DNA of 64,000 bases from Cunninghamia lanceolata. Its lineage: Eukaryota; Streptophyta; Pinopsida; Cupressales; Cupressaceae. Positions 54,520 to 64,000 of this stretch are shown here, piece by piece. The position numbers were made by a program, and so were the translations under genes. The notes below the pieces were generated by a model. The model was not told the origin of the DNA. It did not search any database and was given only the letters and a program-made list of their open reading frames with translations. Every line of letters starts with the position of its first letter. Position 1 is the first letter of the stretch. The DNA lies in NCBI GenBank assembly GCA_027924645.1, contig BSBN01000047.1, positions 5,270,001-5,334,000 of the forward strand, written 5' to 3'.

Positions 54520-55762
54520 TGTTTAAGGTAAAATTGGATTTTGTTAATCTTTTGTTGTTTAGATGTTAAAATCCTCCACCCTAACATTGAAGGATCTAAG
54601 GTCAAGTGGCGAGCACTATCATACCCTAGGTCACTTGCAAATGAAGGGAAACTTGGATTAGGGAATTCAATTATTAATTTTCCTTCTCTTGTGTCTAATT
54701 AACCATTAAAACCCTAATTATGCAAATACGGCAACAAATTGATGAAAGACGGAAAAAGCTCTTGTAGACGGGAGTAAAATGACAAATCACAGAATACATG
54801 TTTTTGGGGTTCCAAGGCAGAATAGTTAGGGACATTGGTGTAGGCGTCCAAGTCCAAGGTACCTGCTTTTTTGGGGAATCTGGACCTCCTTCCAACACTG
54901 ATCAGTCCTGTAACTTCTGTTTCCTAAAATTTATCTACAGAGGACACTGTTGCGGGTGCCCTAGTCCTAGAATTGCTCCTTTGTCTGACTTTTCTTCAGA
55001 TCATGAATCCTTGATGCCTGCCACTCCTTCCTACAACTCCACTTTTCCCAAATATGGCACCTATAACCTGCAATCACAAGACTTGGTTTGGGGGTTGTGG
55101 TGTTTAGAGAATTGCCTCAGTCAAGCACTAGAGGACACTTAAGTCTCTGAACACCGTTGTTAGACAAAGAGCGTGTGCCCTTGTGAGGCAGAGGCAAAAA
55201 ACAAAGGAATCAATGATAAAAACACAATATTATGTCACCTTGTAGTGAAGCTCTCATGGAGGAAGATGCTCTTCATGCCATGAGAAGATTGATGCTCAAA
55301 TATATAAATATCAACACATAAAACATACAAGTCTGCTCTTGCAACACAATAGAAAGCTTTGAATCACCTTGAGAATGCCTAGAGTTCACAATGATCATCT
55401 AGTTTACAAATGAATACCTACACATGCTTATACATGCACCTACAAGCATTCCTATCAAGATTTTAAAAATTAAACTTTACCATGTCGGCAAAAGAACCAA
55501 CTAATGGTCATAAACTGACACCCAGAAATTAGGGCTGCCCCAAAATAGGGCAGGACTAGAGTGTAGGCGCTCAAGTCCTCCCCCCTATTTTTTGTAGGGT
55601 ACAACTCAAGGGGTCCACCTAGGTCCTATTTGTCGTGGAAACTAGGTCTCATTCCATCGGGATGCTAAAATATGAACTAAAATGTCCTAAATGCACTCTA
55701 AAGACCTGGGTGCTAAACCTTATGAGGGAAAAGCCCCCAAAGGGACATTTTCTGACGTTATA
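54520..55762 (-). repeat. 5' LTR of NA2
   Basis: TGTTTAAGGT...GACGTTATA on the + strand, 1243 bases, pairing with 49196-50423. The terminal TG of the element start reads TA here. ORFs inside it (for example 54798-55142) are not supported. Confidence 0.85.
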
Positions 55763-55767
55763 AGTTA

Positions 55768-56075
55768 TAGCTTCCTTTGGGTCAAGGAGCCCATAAAATA
55801 ATGTATTAGGGAGTTGTAGCTTCCTTTGGGTTGTAACCTATTTTTATTTGTGAGACTAGATTTGGACAGTAGATCCAAGCATCTTGCTCACCATGGTTTT
55901 TCCCTTCTAGTGTTTTCCACTTAAATCTAGTGTTATGGTTGTATGGTTGTGTAGTTGTGTTATCTTTTGTTTCTCATGGTTTAAGTGCTTACTTTTGATT
56001 GAATGCTTTTGGAAGGAAAGAATTTGATTAAGTACTAATTCAACCCCCCTCTCATTACTTCTGTGTGTTTAAACA
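55768..56075 (+). repeat. 3' LTR of the outer copia element, end part
   Basis: It continues the LTR after the NA2 duplication. It repeats the AGCTTCCTTTGGG..AGCCCATAAAAT tandem unit, then matches the 5' LTR end at 13668-13813 and closes at TTTAAACA. Confidence 0.85.
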
Positions 56076-57483
56076 TTCATATCTTGTGCCAAGATGATTG
56101 CCTTGATGCATGTATTATTTCTCACATGGTTGTACTCCTAGTACATTCTTTTCGATTGGTGTCCTTATTTACATCCTGATTAGTTTGATGGTCTAAAATG
56201 AGGTCAAGGCATGTCAAAAGTTATATTTCCCTTGACCTAGAGTATATTTCATGATATCAAGTGAGTGAGTCAAGTCTCTTTGTCAATATTGGATCATAAT
56301 CTTTGATTGTCATTTGTCAATATTGGTTCATATTCTTTGGTTGTCATTTGTCTATATTAGGTATACGTTATGAGGTTGTACCTAATGTTGAACCCTTGTG
56401 TTACCATATGTAACCCTGTCAAGATAGGCTATTACATGTCTTTCAGTTTTGTCATAGCTCACCTAGGTCTTCCTTGGTGCTCTAAGGCCTCTATAGTAGT
56501 CCAAAAATCTTTCTAGCACCTTATAATCTTTGCAATCCTTCATAATACCTTCAAAAGAGGCTTTGAAACCTTTGAAAACCCTACCAAATGAGTTTTGGCA
56601 CCAACATTTCAAAAATAATGGAGGGAAAATAAGTTTGGATCTAATTTTGCACTACTTTCTATCTTAATTTTTATGGTTTTTTAATGAAGATAAACCCTCA
56701 TTTGGTTGTCTTAACTCTTCATTAGTTGTCTAAGGCTATTTATGAGTATGAACACTTGTTAAATAGTAAATTAATATACATATCCTTCCCACACATCGGA
56801 ATGTATGGCTTAGGGGTCATTAGTAAGTTGTGACAAGTATTAAATTTCATTTCATTTATCATAAAGGTGGCATTTTTTTTAAGTTACAATTGTTATAACA
56901 TCATTTACACTTGTAAACTTCCATTTTCAATTCCCACCTTACATCCATATGTTTTCCACACATGGTTGTATGGTCATAATCCTCTCTTACAAATATTTGA
57001 GTGCCTAAAGTGAGATTTTCCTTCATGATATTGTTGGTACAACTTTAGAACACTTTTGACAAGGGTTTATGCATTCATATTTCTGGTTTTGTATTGAAGT
57101 CTTCACCTTCATTCATGACTACATTGTACACCTCTATTTTTTGGTAATAAAGGAGTGGAAGGAAAAATTTCATAATAGCATTTTGATAGGTGTGAAGATT
57201 TTATTTAGGATCAAGGGGTTGTAGTAAATTTAAGGGTTTTGAAAGAGTCACATTTTCATTTGTATATGACGACAAGAAAATGATAAGAGGAAATAATAGA
57301 AAGATATGCAATACACACAAGATCTTCACCTCAAACCATTATTTCTCCTTGGATAGAGTGGAAGTAGAGTGCACCCTAGCTCCACTTAGCTTTGCTCTTG
57401 ATGATGATATGTTGATTTCTCCCTTGGACAACATAACATTACTTTGAAACACTTTTTAAAATGGATTGGTTGAGGGTCAATTT
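56076..57483. other. Unassigned AT-rich DNA between elements
   Basis: No ORF of interest. A ~45-bp tandem pair with TTTGTCAATATTGG and TTTGGTTGTCA lies at 56277-56370. It may be an older, unrecognisable element remnant. Confidence 0.5.
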
Positions 57484-58590
57484 TGTTGATAACTGAGAGG
57501 GGGGGTGAATCATTTATCTTAATTATCTTAACTTTCTGTCCTTTTTATAACTAGTGTAGCATCAAAAACAAATAAGCATCCATTATCATGAAAGAAGAAA
57601 CAAAGACAATTCACATAACACAATGATTTTGACGTGGAAAACCCTATTAAGGGAAAAAACACAGGGTGACTAACCCAAGAATGTATTCTCTGTTAGAAGA
57701 ATAGAAATACAAATGGCACTTGCCAATTAGGGCTCACTGCCTGAGCACACTACTCACAAGAGGCTCACTACCTACAAGAGACTCACTGTCTACAAGGTAC
57801 AATGAAAGTAACAAGATACTTGAACTTATAATAAGCATCCATATGTGCTGAGGTTCAGTCCTGGTTAGGGCTCAATACACTGATCTACTGCACTTCATTC
57901 TTCCTCTTCTTTGGTGCTACTGTCCAGTTACATATCGGACCTATATTACTGCTGCCACACTCCTCTTCTACTTTTCTTCATACTTACCACACACCACACA
58001 CACCTTCATAGTGAAATCAATATGGTATTTATATATCTGTATCAATGATTTCAATCATCTTTCTAGTCGGCATCCAAAATACTCAACATTTTCCCAAACT
58101 CTGGTATGTCAACTGAATCCTTGCTTATTAAATGATGCATATCAAAAAGATGCTTAAAGAAGTCATCAAACATGTCGGCCAGCCATGGATGATTCCTCAA
58201 GAAACTTGATCACCATCAATAACTCATTCGAAAAAAGGTCGGATGCTTTGCCGGTCAGTTCTTCCTCAGTCTACTCTACCAAACAAGAACCCAACACTTA
58301 GGTGTTCATATCTTTTCACTCTTACATCACCGGAGGCTCAATCTCTGGAATATATTAGTCAAGGTACTCCACTTGACTTCCCCAAGTATGCACTTTACTG
58401 AGATACTTCCTCTGAGAGATTCAGACCTAACTGTCAGACCTTGCTACATACTCTGCTCTTGCTTACCGAACCAAGATACACTTTAGTCTGTCTTCCGGTA
58501 TGGTCATATCATGTCCTGCAGATGTGTGAGATGAACTTTGTTGCCATCAATGACAAAACTCATGAAGCCACAACGTGTCTCTTGCCAACA
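57484..58590 (-). repeat. 3' LTR of NA1 copy 2
   Basis: 1107 bases. On the minus strand TGTTGGCAAGAGACACG...CAGTTATCAACA. It is alignable with copy 1 LTRs throughout but clearly more different from them than they are from each other. The TATATAAATA box is at 58026-58035. Confidence 0.9.
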
Positions 58591-58834
58591 ATCTCCCCCT
58601 TTGGCATTGATGGCAACACTTAGTGAAAAATGACTAAGTGTTATAGTATACTCCCCCTTGGCTGATGCTCTTGTTCTTATGTACAAATTTTTGGAGCTCC
58701 CCCTTAGCTAGATTCCTCATTTTTCACTGCTCCTCACTCCCCCTTTGACATCAATGGCAAAGGGTAGGATCCGCATACCAAAATTTCCAAAAATAATCTA
58801 TACTTGGCCGCACAAATACATATACATAGCATAC
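58591..58834 (-). other. NA1 copy 2 polypurine tract and 3' non-coding region
   Basis: CCAAAGGGGGAGAT (minus strand, 58591-58604) abuts the LTR. Two further AAGGGGGAG-like runs lie near 58655 and 58697, as in copy 1. Confidence 0.75.
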
Positions 58835-61800
58835 TTACATATACTGAAGTATATCTGCAAAAGTTGTCTTCAATTGGACAAATTATGTTGCCCAACTCTG
58901 CTTCATCCTGTCCAAAATTGAGATGTGACCACTCAACAGGAATGCAAAAGTGTCTGCCCTCTTTAGATCTGTCGGATCACTGGTTTGGGCTGTGGTCTGA
59001 GCATCACTTAGGGCCTCATGCATGGCCTCTAACTTAGGAATAATTATCCCTCTAAGTTCACTCAACCTGCTTATTCTATTTTTCTTCTCTTTTTCAAGCT
59101 TCTTAATTTCATTTAATACTGCAATAGTCTGACACTCTTGATTTATTATGGATGTGGTAAGAGGATCAAAATTCTGAGATAGTCTTGACGGTTTATCCTC
59201 CTATTCTTTCACTTTCTTATCAATATCCATTGTTACTTTAGACCAGGATAGACAAAATTTATACATTTCTCCACCATCTTTAAGAGCATTTTCTAAGCTC
59301 TTTATCCCAATATCCATATTTCTCCTATCATTGGTTATTAGTCCTTGTACTTCAAAGAATCTCTTTCCCAAAAACTCTTTCCAAACCTTTTCTTCTGCTG
59401 ACTTCTCTAAGGAATCAAAATGTGTATGAACAGAATTTACAAGAGACTTTAGATTACCAGATGTGGAGGCTAAAGGAACCTTTTGAAAGGATAGCAAGAT
59501 CTTCTCCAATACACCGGATGCAATTTCTATTAGCTCACAGTCCTCTATGTGAGACTTTAAAAGTTTTTCCTTTGCCTTTTCATTGGCAAAGGATGCTATC
59601 TTCATAGTCTGAACCGGGGAGAGGGAATCAAAATTGAATGGTCCTTGAAGCAGTTCCAGTTCATCAATTTCCATCATTTCTTTGGTCAAGAAGTCTTTGA
59701 CTGCTTCTGCAGTGTCTCTTGCTAGAGACAGAGTTTTCTTCCCTTCTGCAATCTTAGCAGTGTCATTTGTGGTCTTCTCTGTTTGACCTTCTTCTCTTCC
59801 CTTCTCCTCTTCTTCCTGACTGATCTTCTCTTCTACTCTTTCTTCTCTGTTAGATCCGGAGTCTACTAGAGAAACTAGAGGAGAGATGTGTGCTTCTTCA
59901 TGGACTTCCTCTTTCGAAGCAGAGGAATCTAAGTTCTTAGCTTTCTCTTCACTTGTCTCCTTTGCCTCTTCTGCCACTGTCTCAGTAGATTCTCCTTTGT
60001 CATCCATGACAAAGGGTTCATTACCTAAGTCCTCTATAATAGGAAGATTGAATCTTTTAAAGGCATTCTGGAGGATATCTTTTGTTTCCTTTGCCACTTT
60101 GTTAGTTTCTCCAAGCATAAGTTGATTCATTCTAGCTTTGCTCCAGAACTCGTCCTTGCATTCCTTGAAGATAATAGTCATTTGTTTAGGGGTAATGGAC
60201 GGATAGAGATGAATAGCAATCTACTCCCAGATTTCTAGATCTTTTGCTTGGGCACTGTTCTTCCTTATTTCAAGTTCATTCTCTAAGATTTTGGGAATCA
60301 GAGATATTATTTCAATGAATACTTTGTTGTAGATGTTTAGATACCTGACTGTGGCATCTTGCAATATCTTCTGATCAGTTTCATTATATACATCATAAAA
60401 TTCAACCATTGGTTGTAAGTTCTGATCCACAATAATTGATTTGATGATATCATCAATGTGGAGAGTAGGTTTTTCAACAAATTCCTCTGCCTTCTCTTCT
60501 TTGTCTTGACCGGTAGAGGGTTCACCGGTTGTTTTCTTCTTCTTCTTAATTTTCTTTACTTTCTCATCTGTCTCTATCTCTTCATCATCCATGAGGCTTG
60601 TGTATGATCTTGTAGCCTTTGTCTTTCTTCTCTTTTCTCCTTTACCGGATGATTTTGCTCCATTTTTGATGCCTTTGAGCTCTTAGTAGTGACCGGTGCA
60701 GAGCTCTTAGAGGATCTGGTCCAGGAGGGGGCTTCTACTGGAGCACTTTCTTTTTCTGCTTCTTTCTTTTCTTTCTCTGCCCTTTCCATCTTCTCTCTGT
60801 TTGCATCAACTGCCTCTTTTGATATTCCATGCCTCTTGGCAAATTCTTCTACTTTCGTCCTCACTTTTCTTTTCATTTTCGGTTGTCTTAGCTCCACATG
60901 AATCTTCACACTCAACTCTTGAAAGGTTCCAAACCTTTCTGCCTTAGGATCCTTAGGTTGACTAAGCATGTGTTGAACATGTAGCTATACAATTTTCTCA
61001 TCTACTTCATACCCCATTGGCTTGATCCAGACTATCCTTGACTCTATTGCCTCCATTAGGCATTGATCAGTTTCTACCATAAAGCATACTGTATCCTTAT
61101 ACTTTTCAACTAGAGATTGGGGGATTCTCTCTCTTGCTTGCACCATACTCTAAAAGTTTTTGAAGTAGCCCCATAGTGTTGTATTATGTGCCTTGGCATC
61201 ACCTATTCCATGCAAATAATCCTTGATTTGTATGGCTACTAGTCTGTCATTTTGCCACATCCAACCACTAGATTTGGGTAGCTCATTCATGTAATAGAAA
61301 AATAGATAGAGTATCAAGCCACCGTAGTTGAAAGAGTTCTTCTTGTCCTTCTTTATCTTCTACAGATTCTCCAAAATTTGGTTTAGAAGGAGCTCACAAA
61401 GATCATAGTCAGCTTTCTTTCCTAACATTTCATAAGCAGTATATACAATAGTTTCAGATACAGAATTCTCCCTACTGGAGTGATATATCTTATAGCCTAT
61501 TATCATAGATGCAAACTTGATATCCGGATCAATGATATATTATATAGTCATTGCTCTCTTGTAAAATTTTGATCTGGTAGCCTCACTCACAATTTGGTTT
61601 TTGACGGATTTGAGAGTAGGCAACCCACCGGATGAGTGCAATCCGGTTACCACCCTAATGGCATCTTTAGTGATCTTAAACGGCCTATTCAACCACATGA
61701 AGTTGTCATGCATTCTGCTCAAAACATACCGGACCCATTCATCTTCCATAAAATAGGGGAAATGGATGCACTGACTTAAATGCTTATCCCGGATGGCCTT

Positions 61801-62043
61801 GTATTGGGGTTTGAGATCAAATGAGTCATCTATCAGTTCCTTGTGGTAGATATTCATCAGCATGGATTCCCCAAATTCTTCAATGTTTGCATGAATGTAT
61901 GCCCTAATGTCTTCAACATGCAAAACCCCATGCGGAATGCTAGAAAATACGCCTAAGGGATCCACTTCTAGAGATTTGTAGGGATGTTTCTTAAATTTAG
62001 GGCGTGGCCTATTAGTAATCTTCACAACATTCAGAGTAGCCAT
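58835..62043 (-). pseudogene. NA1 ORF2, full-length copy (~1070 codons)
   Basis: ATG 62043 (MATLNVVKITNRPRPKFKKH) to TAA 58835-58837, uninterrupted by insertion. Residues 1-350 are globular and include YVLSRMHDNFMWLNRPFKIT and FASMIIGYKIYHSSRE. The block FKITKDAIRVVTGLHSSGG is the PMD-like signature candidate. Residues ~355-480 hold WGYFKNF and a Lys/Glu helix; ~480-560 are basic and Ser-rich with KKIKKKKK. Residues 560-1065 are acidic with long coiled coils (LARDTAEAVKDFLTKEMMEIDELELLQGP near 59715-59640). Stops lie at ~61540 (TAA for Glu), 61360, 61153, 60996, 60221 (TAG, shared with copy 1), 59201 and 58883. The near-continuity over 1070 codons argues that it was under selection before decay. 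Function unknown. Confidence 0.8.
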
Positions 62044-62647
62044 CTTAAAGATTCAGAGAGAGATTTCAAGATCAAAAAATACCTCTTACGCTTCTAGGGT
62101 TCACGATATGAGCCAGATCGAGTTTGGGTTTGTTCTTTGAGAGGATTGAGATATCTTGTTGTAGAGCTCCTTCTCTCTTCTTTTCAAATGCAAATGTGCA
62201 ATAATGAACCAAAGAACCCTTTTATTTATGTGTAAACCCTAATTCCATTTTGCAATAAATGCACAACCTAAGTTATTCCAGTTACCTTGTTTTCCTTGTT
62301 CTGAGAGAGATCTTTCTGGATCACTGGCATGTACTATTAGCTATCTATCTATCTTTCCAAAGTCATTCCACTTATCCACAGATCAAGATACCTCAAATTT
62401 GAATCATTTCAGATCTAACTATGAGAATCTTGTTCTTACTGGATGACTATTAAACCGGATCAATCTAGGAAGATTAACCTTTTCTAAACTTCTTGCAGAT
62501 CTTCCATATCTTTACCAAGGCTCATTTATATGTTTCTCTGAGAACCCTTTAATCTGCAACTTTCCATGTGCCAATTTTAGGCACCAATTGACTGGCTGGG
62601 GGAACTTGTTTTCTTTTGAGACTCCCCCTGAGCCAGAGCTGATCTAT
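62044..62647 (-). other. NA1 copy 2 spacer between ORF1 and ORF2
   Basis: Equivalent of 17664-18299 with a CTCAGGGGGAGTC run near 62625. No coding sequence. A TTTATTTATGTG run near 62222 is a weak candidate for an internal promoter. Confidence 0.45.
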
Positions 62648-63829
62648 TTAGTTTCTGAAAGGAATATCAGCACCAGATTCTGGTGCAGATCCATCCTCAA
62701 CATTTTCTGTACTCCTCTTCACCCAAATCTTGTTCATCTCCCTTTGAATTTCATCCACATTCACTTTTGCTTTTCCTTTGTCTTGGTTTTGATTATGATG
62801 CACCAGACCCTTTTTGTCTTGATTCTTACTTCTACAGAATTTGGCAATATGACCAGATCTATTGCAATTGTAGCAAACAACATTTCCTTGCATATTTGAC
62901 TGATATCCTTTTGATCTACACTGATTAGCCATATGTCCCATTCTATTGCATGCAAAGCATCTACCATTGAATGAATTGTTCATTTGCATATTTCTACACT
63001 TATGAGATTTGTGACCATACCTTTTGCAATTAAAACACTGTCCGAAGAAGGATGAGTTAGTTTGATTCATTCTTCTTCTACACTGATTTGCTTTATGACC
63101 AAAGTTGTTGCAGTTGTGGCAGTATCCATTGAAGGATGGATATCTCTAAGCATTTGGTTGCCTTACCAGAGGTCTTCTAGGCTTGTTCCTTGGATTTCTA
63201 GATCTAGAGTTCTTCTAACCGGATCTGGAGCTTTCACCTTTCTCATACCCCAAGCCTTGATTGTGATCTACCCTCTTTTTGCTTTGAAGAAGAACTTCAA
63301 GTTGAGCAGAACTTATCCTGAATTTCTCTTTGTATTCACTTGTTGTTTGAAGATCCCTTTTAAGAGAGTCAATCTGATTCTCAAGTTGTTCTTCATTATC
63401 TCTTGCTTCTGCAAGATCAAATTATAGATGCCTGATTATTCTATCCATTTTATGGCAATCTTCTGACTTCTCCTTGAGAGATAGTCTTAGATCATCTTCA
63501 ACTTTTCTTTTTTCTTCAATTTCTTGAGTGAATTTCATAACCCCTGATTCCATTTCATGTCTTACCATAATGACCTCTTTTGATAGTTTCTCACATAACT
63601 TGTTCTTCTCTTTCAGATCTTCATCAGTATTATTGGCTTCACTTTGACTGGCTAATTGTTGAAGAAGTTCCTTTCTCTTTTTCATAGAGATGCTCAGTTT
63701 CTCTTTTAGTTCATTTATGAAATCATTAGCCTGTTTGAGTCTTTCCTTCAAGTTATTAGCCTCGGAGTGAGATTGTTCAAGATCATCAAGGGTAGACTGA
63801 AGTTGTTCCCTCATGCCATACATATCCAT
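62648..63829 (-). pseudogene. NA1 ORF1, well-preserved copy: coiled coil plus four CCHC knuckles
   Basis: 394 codons from ATG 63829 (MDMYGMREQLQSTLDDLEQS). Residues 1-215 are coiled coil. After a basic linker come four knuckles: CHNCNNFGHKANQC (~63120), CFNCKRYGHKSHKC (~63035), CFACNRMGHMANQC (~62970) and CYNCNRSGHIAKFC (~62880), all ligands present. The C-terminus is basic and ends SGADIPFRN. Stops: ~63422, 63215 (TAG, shared with copy 1) and 63148. Four zinc knuckles point to nucleic-acid binding. There is no protease or enzyme downstream. It most likely packages NA1 RNA. Confidence 0.85.
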
Positions 63830-63881
63830 TGTGATTCCCAAATCTTCCTCAAGCTGTTAGGCTCTGTTTGGAGGAACTTGG

Positions 63882-63893
63882 CTCTAATACCAA
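63882..63893 (-). other. Primer binding site of NA1 copy 2
   Basis: On the minus strand TTGGTATTAGAG with the same C-to-T variant as copy 1 (TGGTATTAGAGC). Confidence 0.8.
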
Positions 63894-63894
63894 T

Positions 63895-64000
63895 TGTTGA
63901 TAACTGAGAAGGGGGGTGAATCAATTATCTTAATTATCTTAACTTTCTGTCCTTTTTATAACTAGTGCAGCATCAAAAACAAATAAGCATCCATTATCAT
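63895..64000 (-). repeat. 5' LTR of NA1 copy 2, partial
   Basis: The first 106 bases on the + side match 57484-57590 almost base for base (TGTTGATAACTGAGA...GCATCCATTATCAT). The rest lies beyond the window. Confidence 0.9.

Larger units (their letters stand above)
49196..55762 (-). mobile_element. NA2: non-autonomous LTR element with one 278-aa ORF
   Basis: LTRs at 49196-50423 and 54520-55762 are flanked by AGTTG (49191-49195) and AGTTA (55763-55767), a one-base-decayed duplication. On the minus strand it has the primer site at 54516-54504, a leader with ~175-bp repeats, an ORF at 53059-52223, a 3' region with short tandem repeats and a polypurine tract at 50441-50424. No pol domain is present. 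It depends on another element for movement. Confidence 0.85.
13656..56075 (+). mobile_element. Outer Ty1/copia element hosting two further insertions
   Basis: Parts in order: truncated 5' LTR (13656-13813), primer site, gag, protease and pre-integrase (to 15301), interruption by NA1, then integrase, RT and RNase H (44688-47212), polypurine tract (47481), and a 3' LTR (47495-49195 and 55768-56075) itself split by NA2. The last ~150 bases of the two LTRs agree closely (13668-13813 against ~55922-56075), proving they belong together. The coding frame joins exactly across 15301/44693 once the target duplication is removed. The left end was cut by the minus-strand copia. Confidence 0.85.
57484..64000 (-). 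mobile_element. NA1 copy 2, minus strand, running off the window
   Basis: 3' LTR 57484-58590, tract 58591-58604, ORF2 58835-62043, ORF1 62648-63829, primer site 63882-63893, start of the 5' LTR 63895-64000. Internal length 5.3 kb; expected full length ~7.5 kb. It has the same order as copy 1, with diverged sequence, so the two are separate insertions of one family. AATTT at 57479-57483 would be the duplication if it recurs beyond the window. Confidence 0.9.

Noticed and set aside
54798..55142. 114-codon + strand ORF
   Set aside because: Lies inside the NA2 5' LTR, and the partner LTR breaks it.
56076..57483. Possible host gene between elements
   Set aside because: No ORF, splice pattern or protein similarity; AT-rich with simple repeats.

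Overview
This window reads as plant nuclear DNA, most likely from a large, repeat-rich genome; I favour a gymnosperm, but that is an inference. I see no host gene, rRNA, tRNA or CRISPR. Essentially all of it is LTR retrotransposons stacked inside one another, mostly decayed by single-base stops that look like C-to-T changes (CAG/CAA/CGA/TGG to TAG/TAA/TGA).

Layout. (1) 1-8830, + strand: 3' part of a Ty3/gypsy Tat-like element (RT, RNase H, second archaeal-type RNase H, integrase). A long 3' region follows, carrying an antisense plant-mobile-domain (PMD) gene (4908-6790, -) with its own candidate promoter and a 20-bp phased array, then a polypurine tract and a 3' LTR with a row of perfect AT-rich hairpins. 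(2) 9106-13647, - strand: an internally deleted Ty1/copia element (gag and protease only, one LTR). (3) 13656-56075, + strand: a decayed copia element that hosts everything up to 56 kb. Its reading frame is cut at 15301 and resumes at 44688. (4) Inserted there with TGACA target duplications: a non-autonomous element (called NA1 here, 15302-44687) with a zinc-knuckle ORF1 and a ~1070-aa ORF2 but no pol. (5) Inside its ORF2, with GCTAC duplications: a ~21.8-kb minus-strand Ty3/gypsy element (called G here, 19063-40851). Its LTRs are ~6.7 kb and each contains a ~1430-codon gene with a candidate promoter and a 5'-UTR intron. (6) In the 3' LTR of the host copia, with AGTTG/AGTTA duplications: a minus-strand non-autonomous element (called NA2 here, 49196-55762) with one uninterrupted 278-aa ORF and a leader of ~175-bp repeats. 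(7) 56076-57483: unassigned AT-rich DNA. (8) 57484-64000, - strand: a second, uninterrupted NA1 copy running off the window, which confirms the NA1 gene structure.

How the parts fit: three unrelated element families here (Tat-like Ty3, element G and NA1) each carry an extra large protein gene with an N-terminal globular region, a charged low-complexity middle and a C-terminal coiled coil. The Tat-like one is recognisably PMD. The other two show a similar but weak pattern by eye. NA1 has a copia-type primer site and polypurine tract, so it was probably moved by a copia partner. The repeated association of large accessory genes with LTR elements, including one placed inside the LTR itself, is the most interesting feature of the window.
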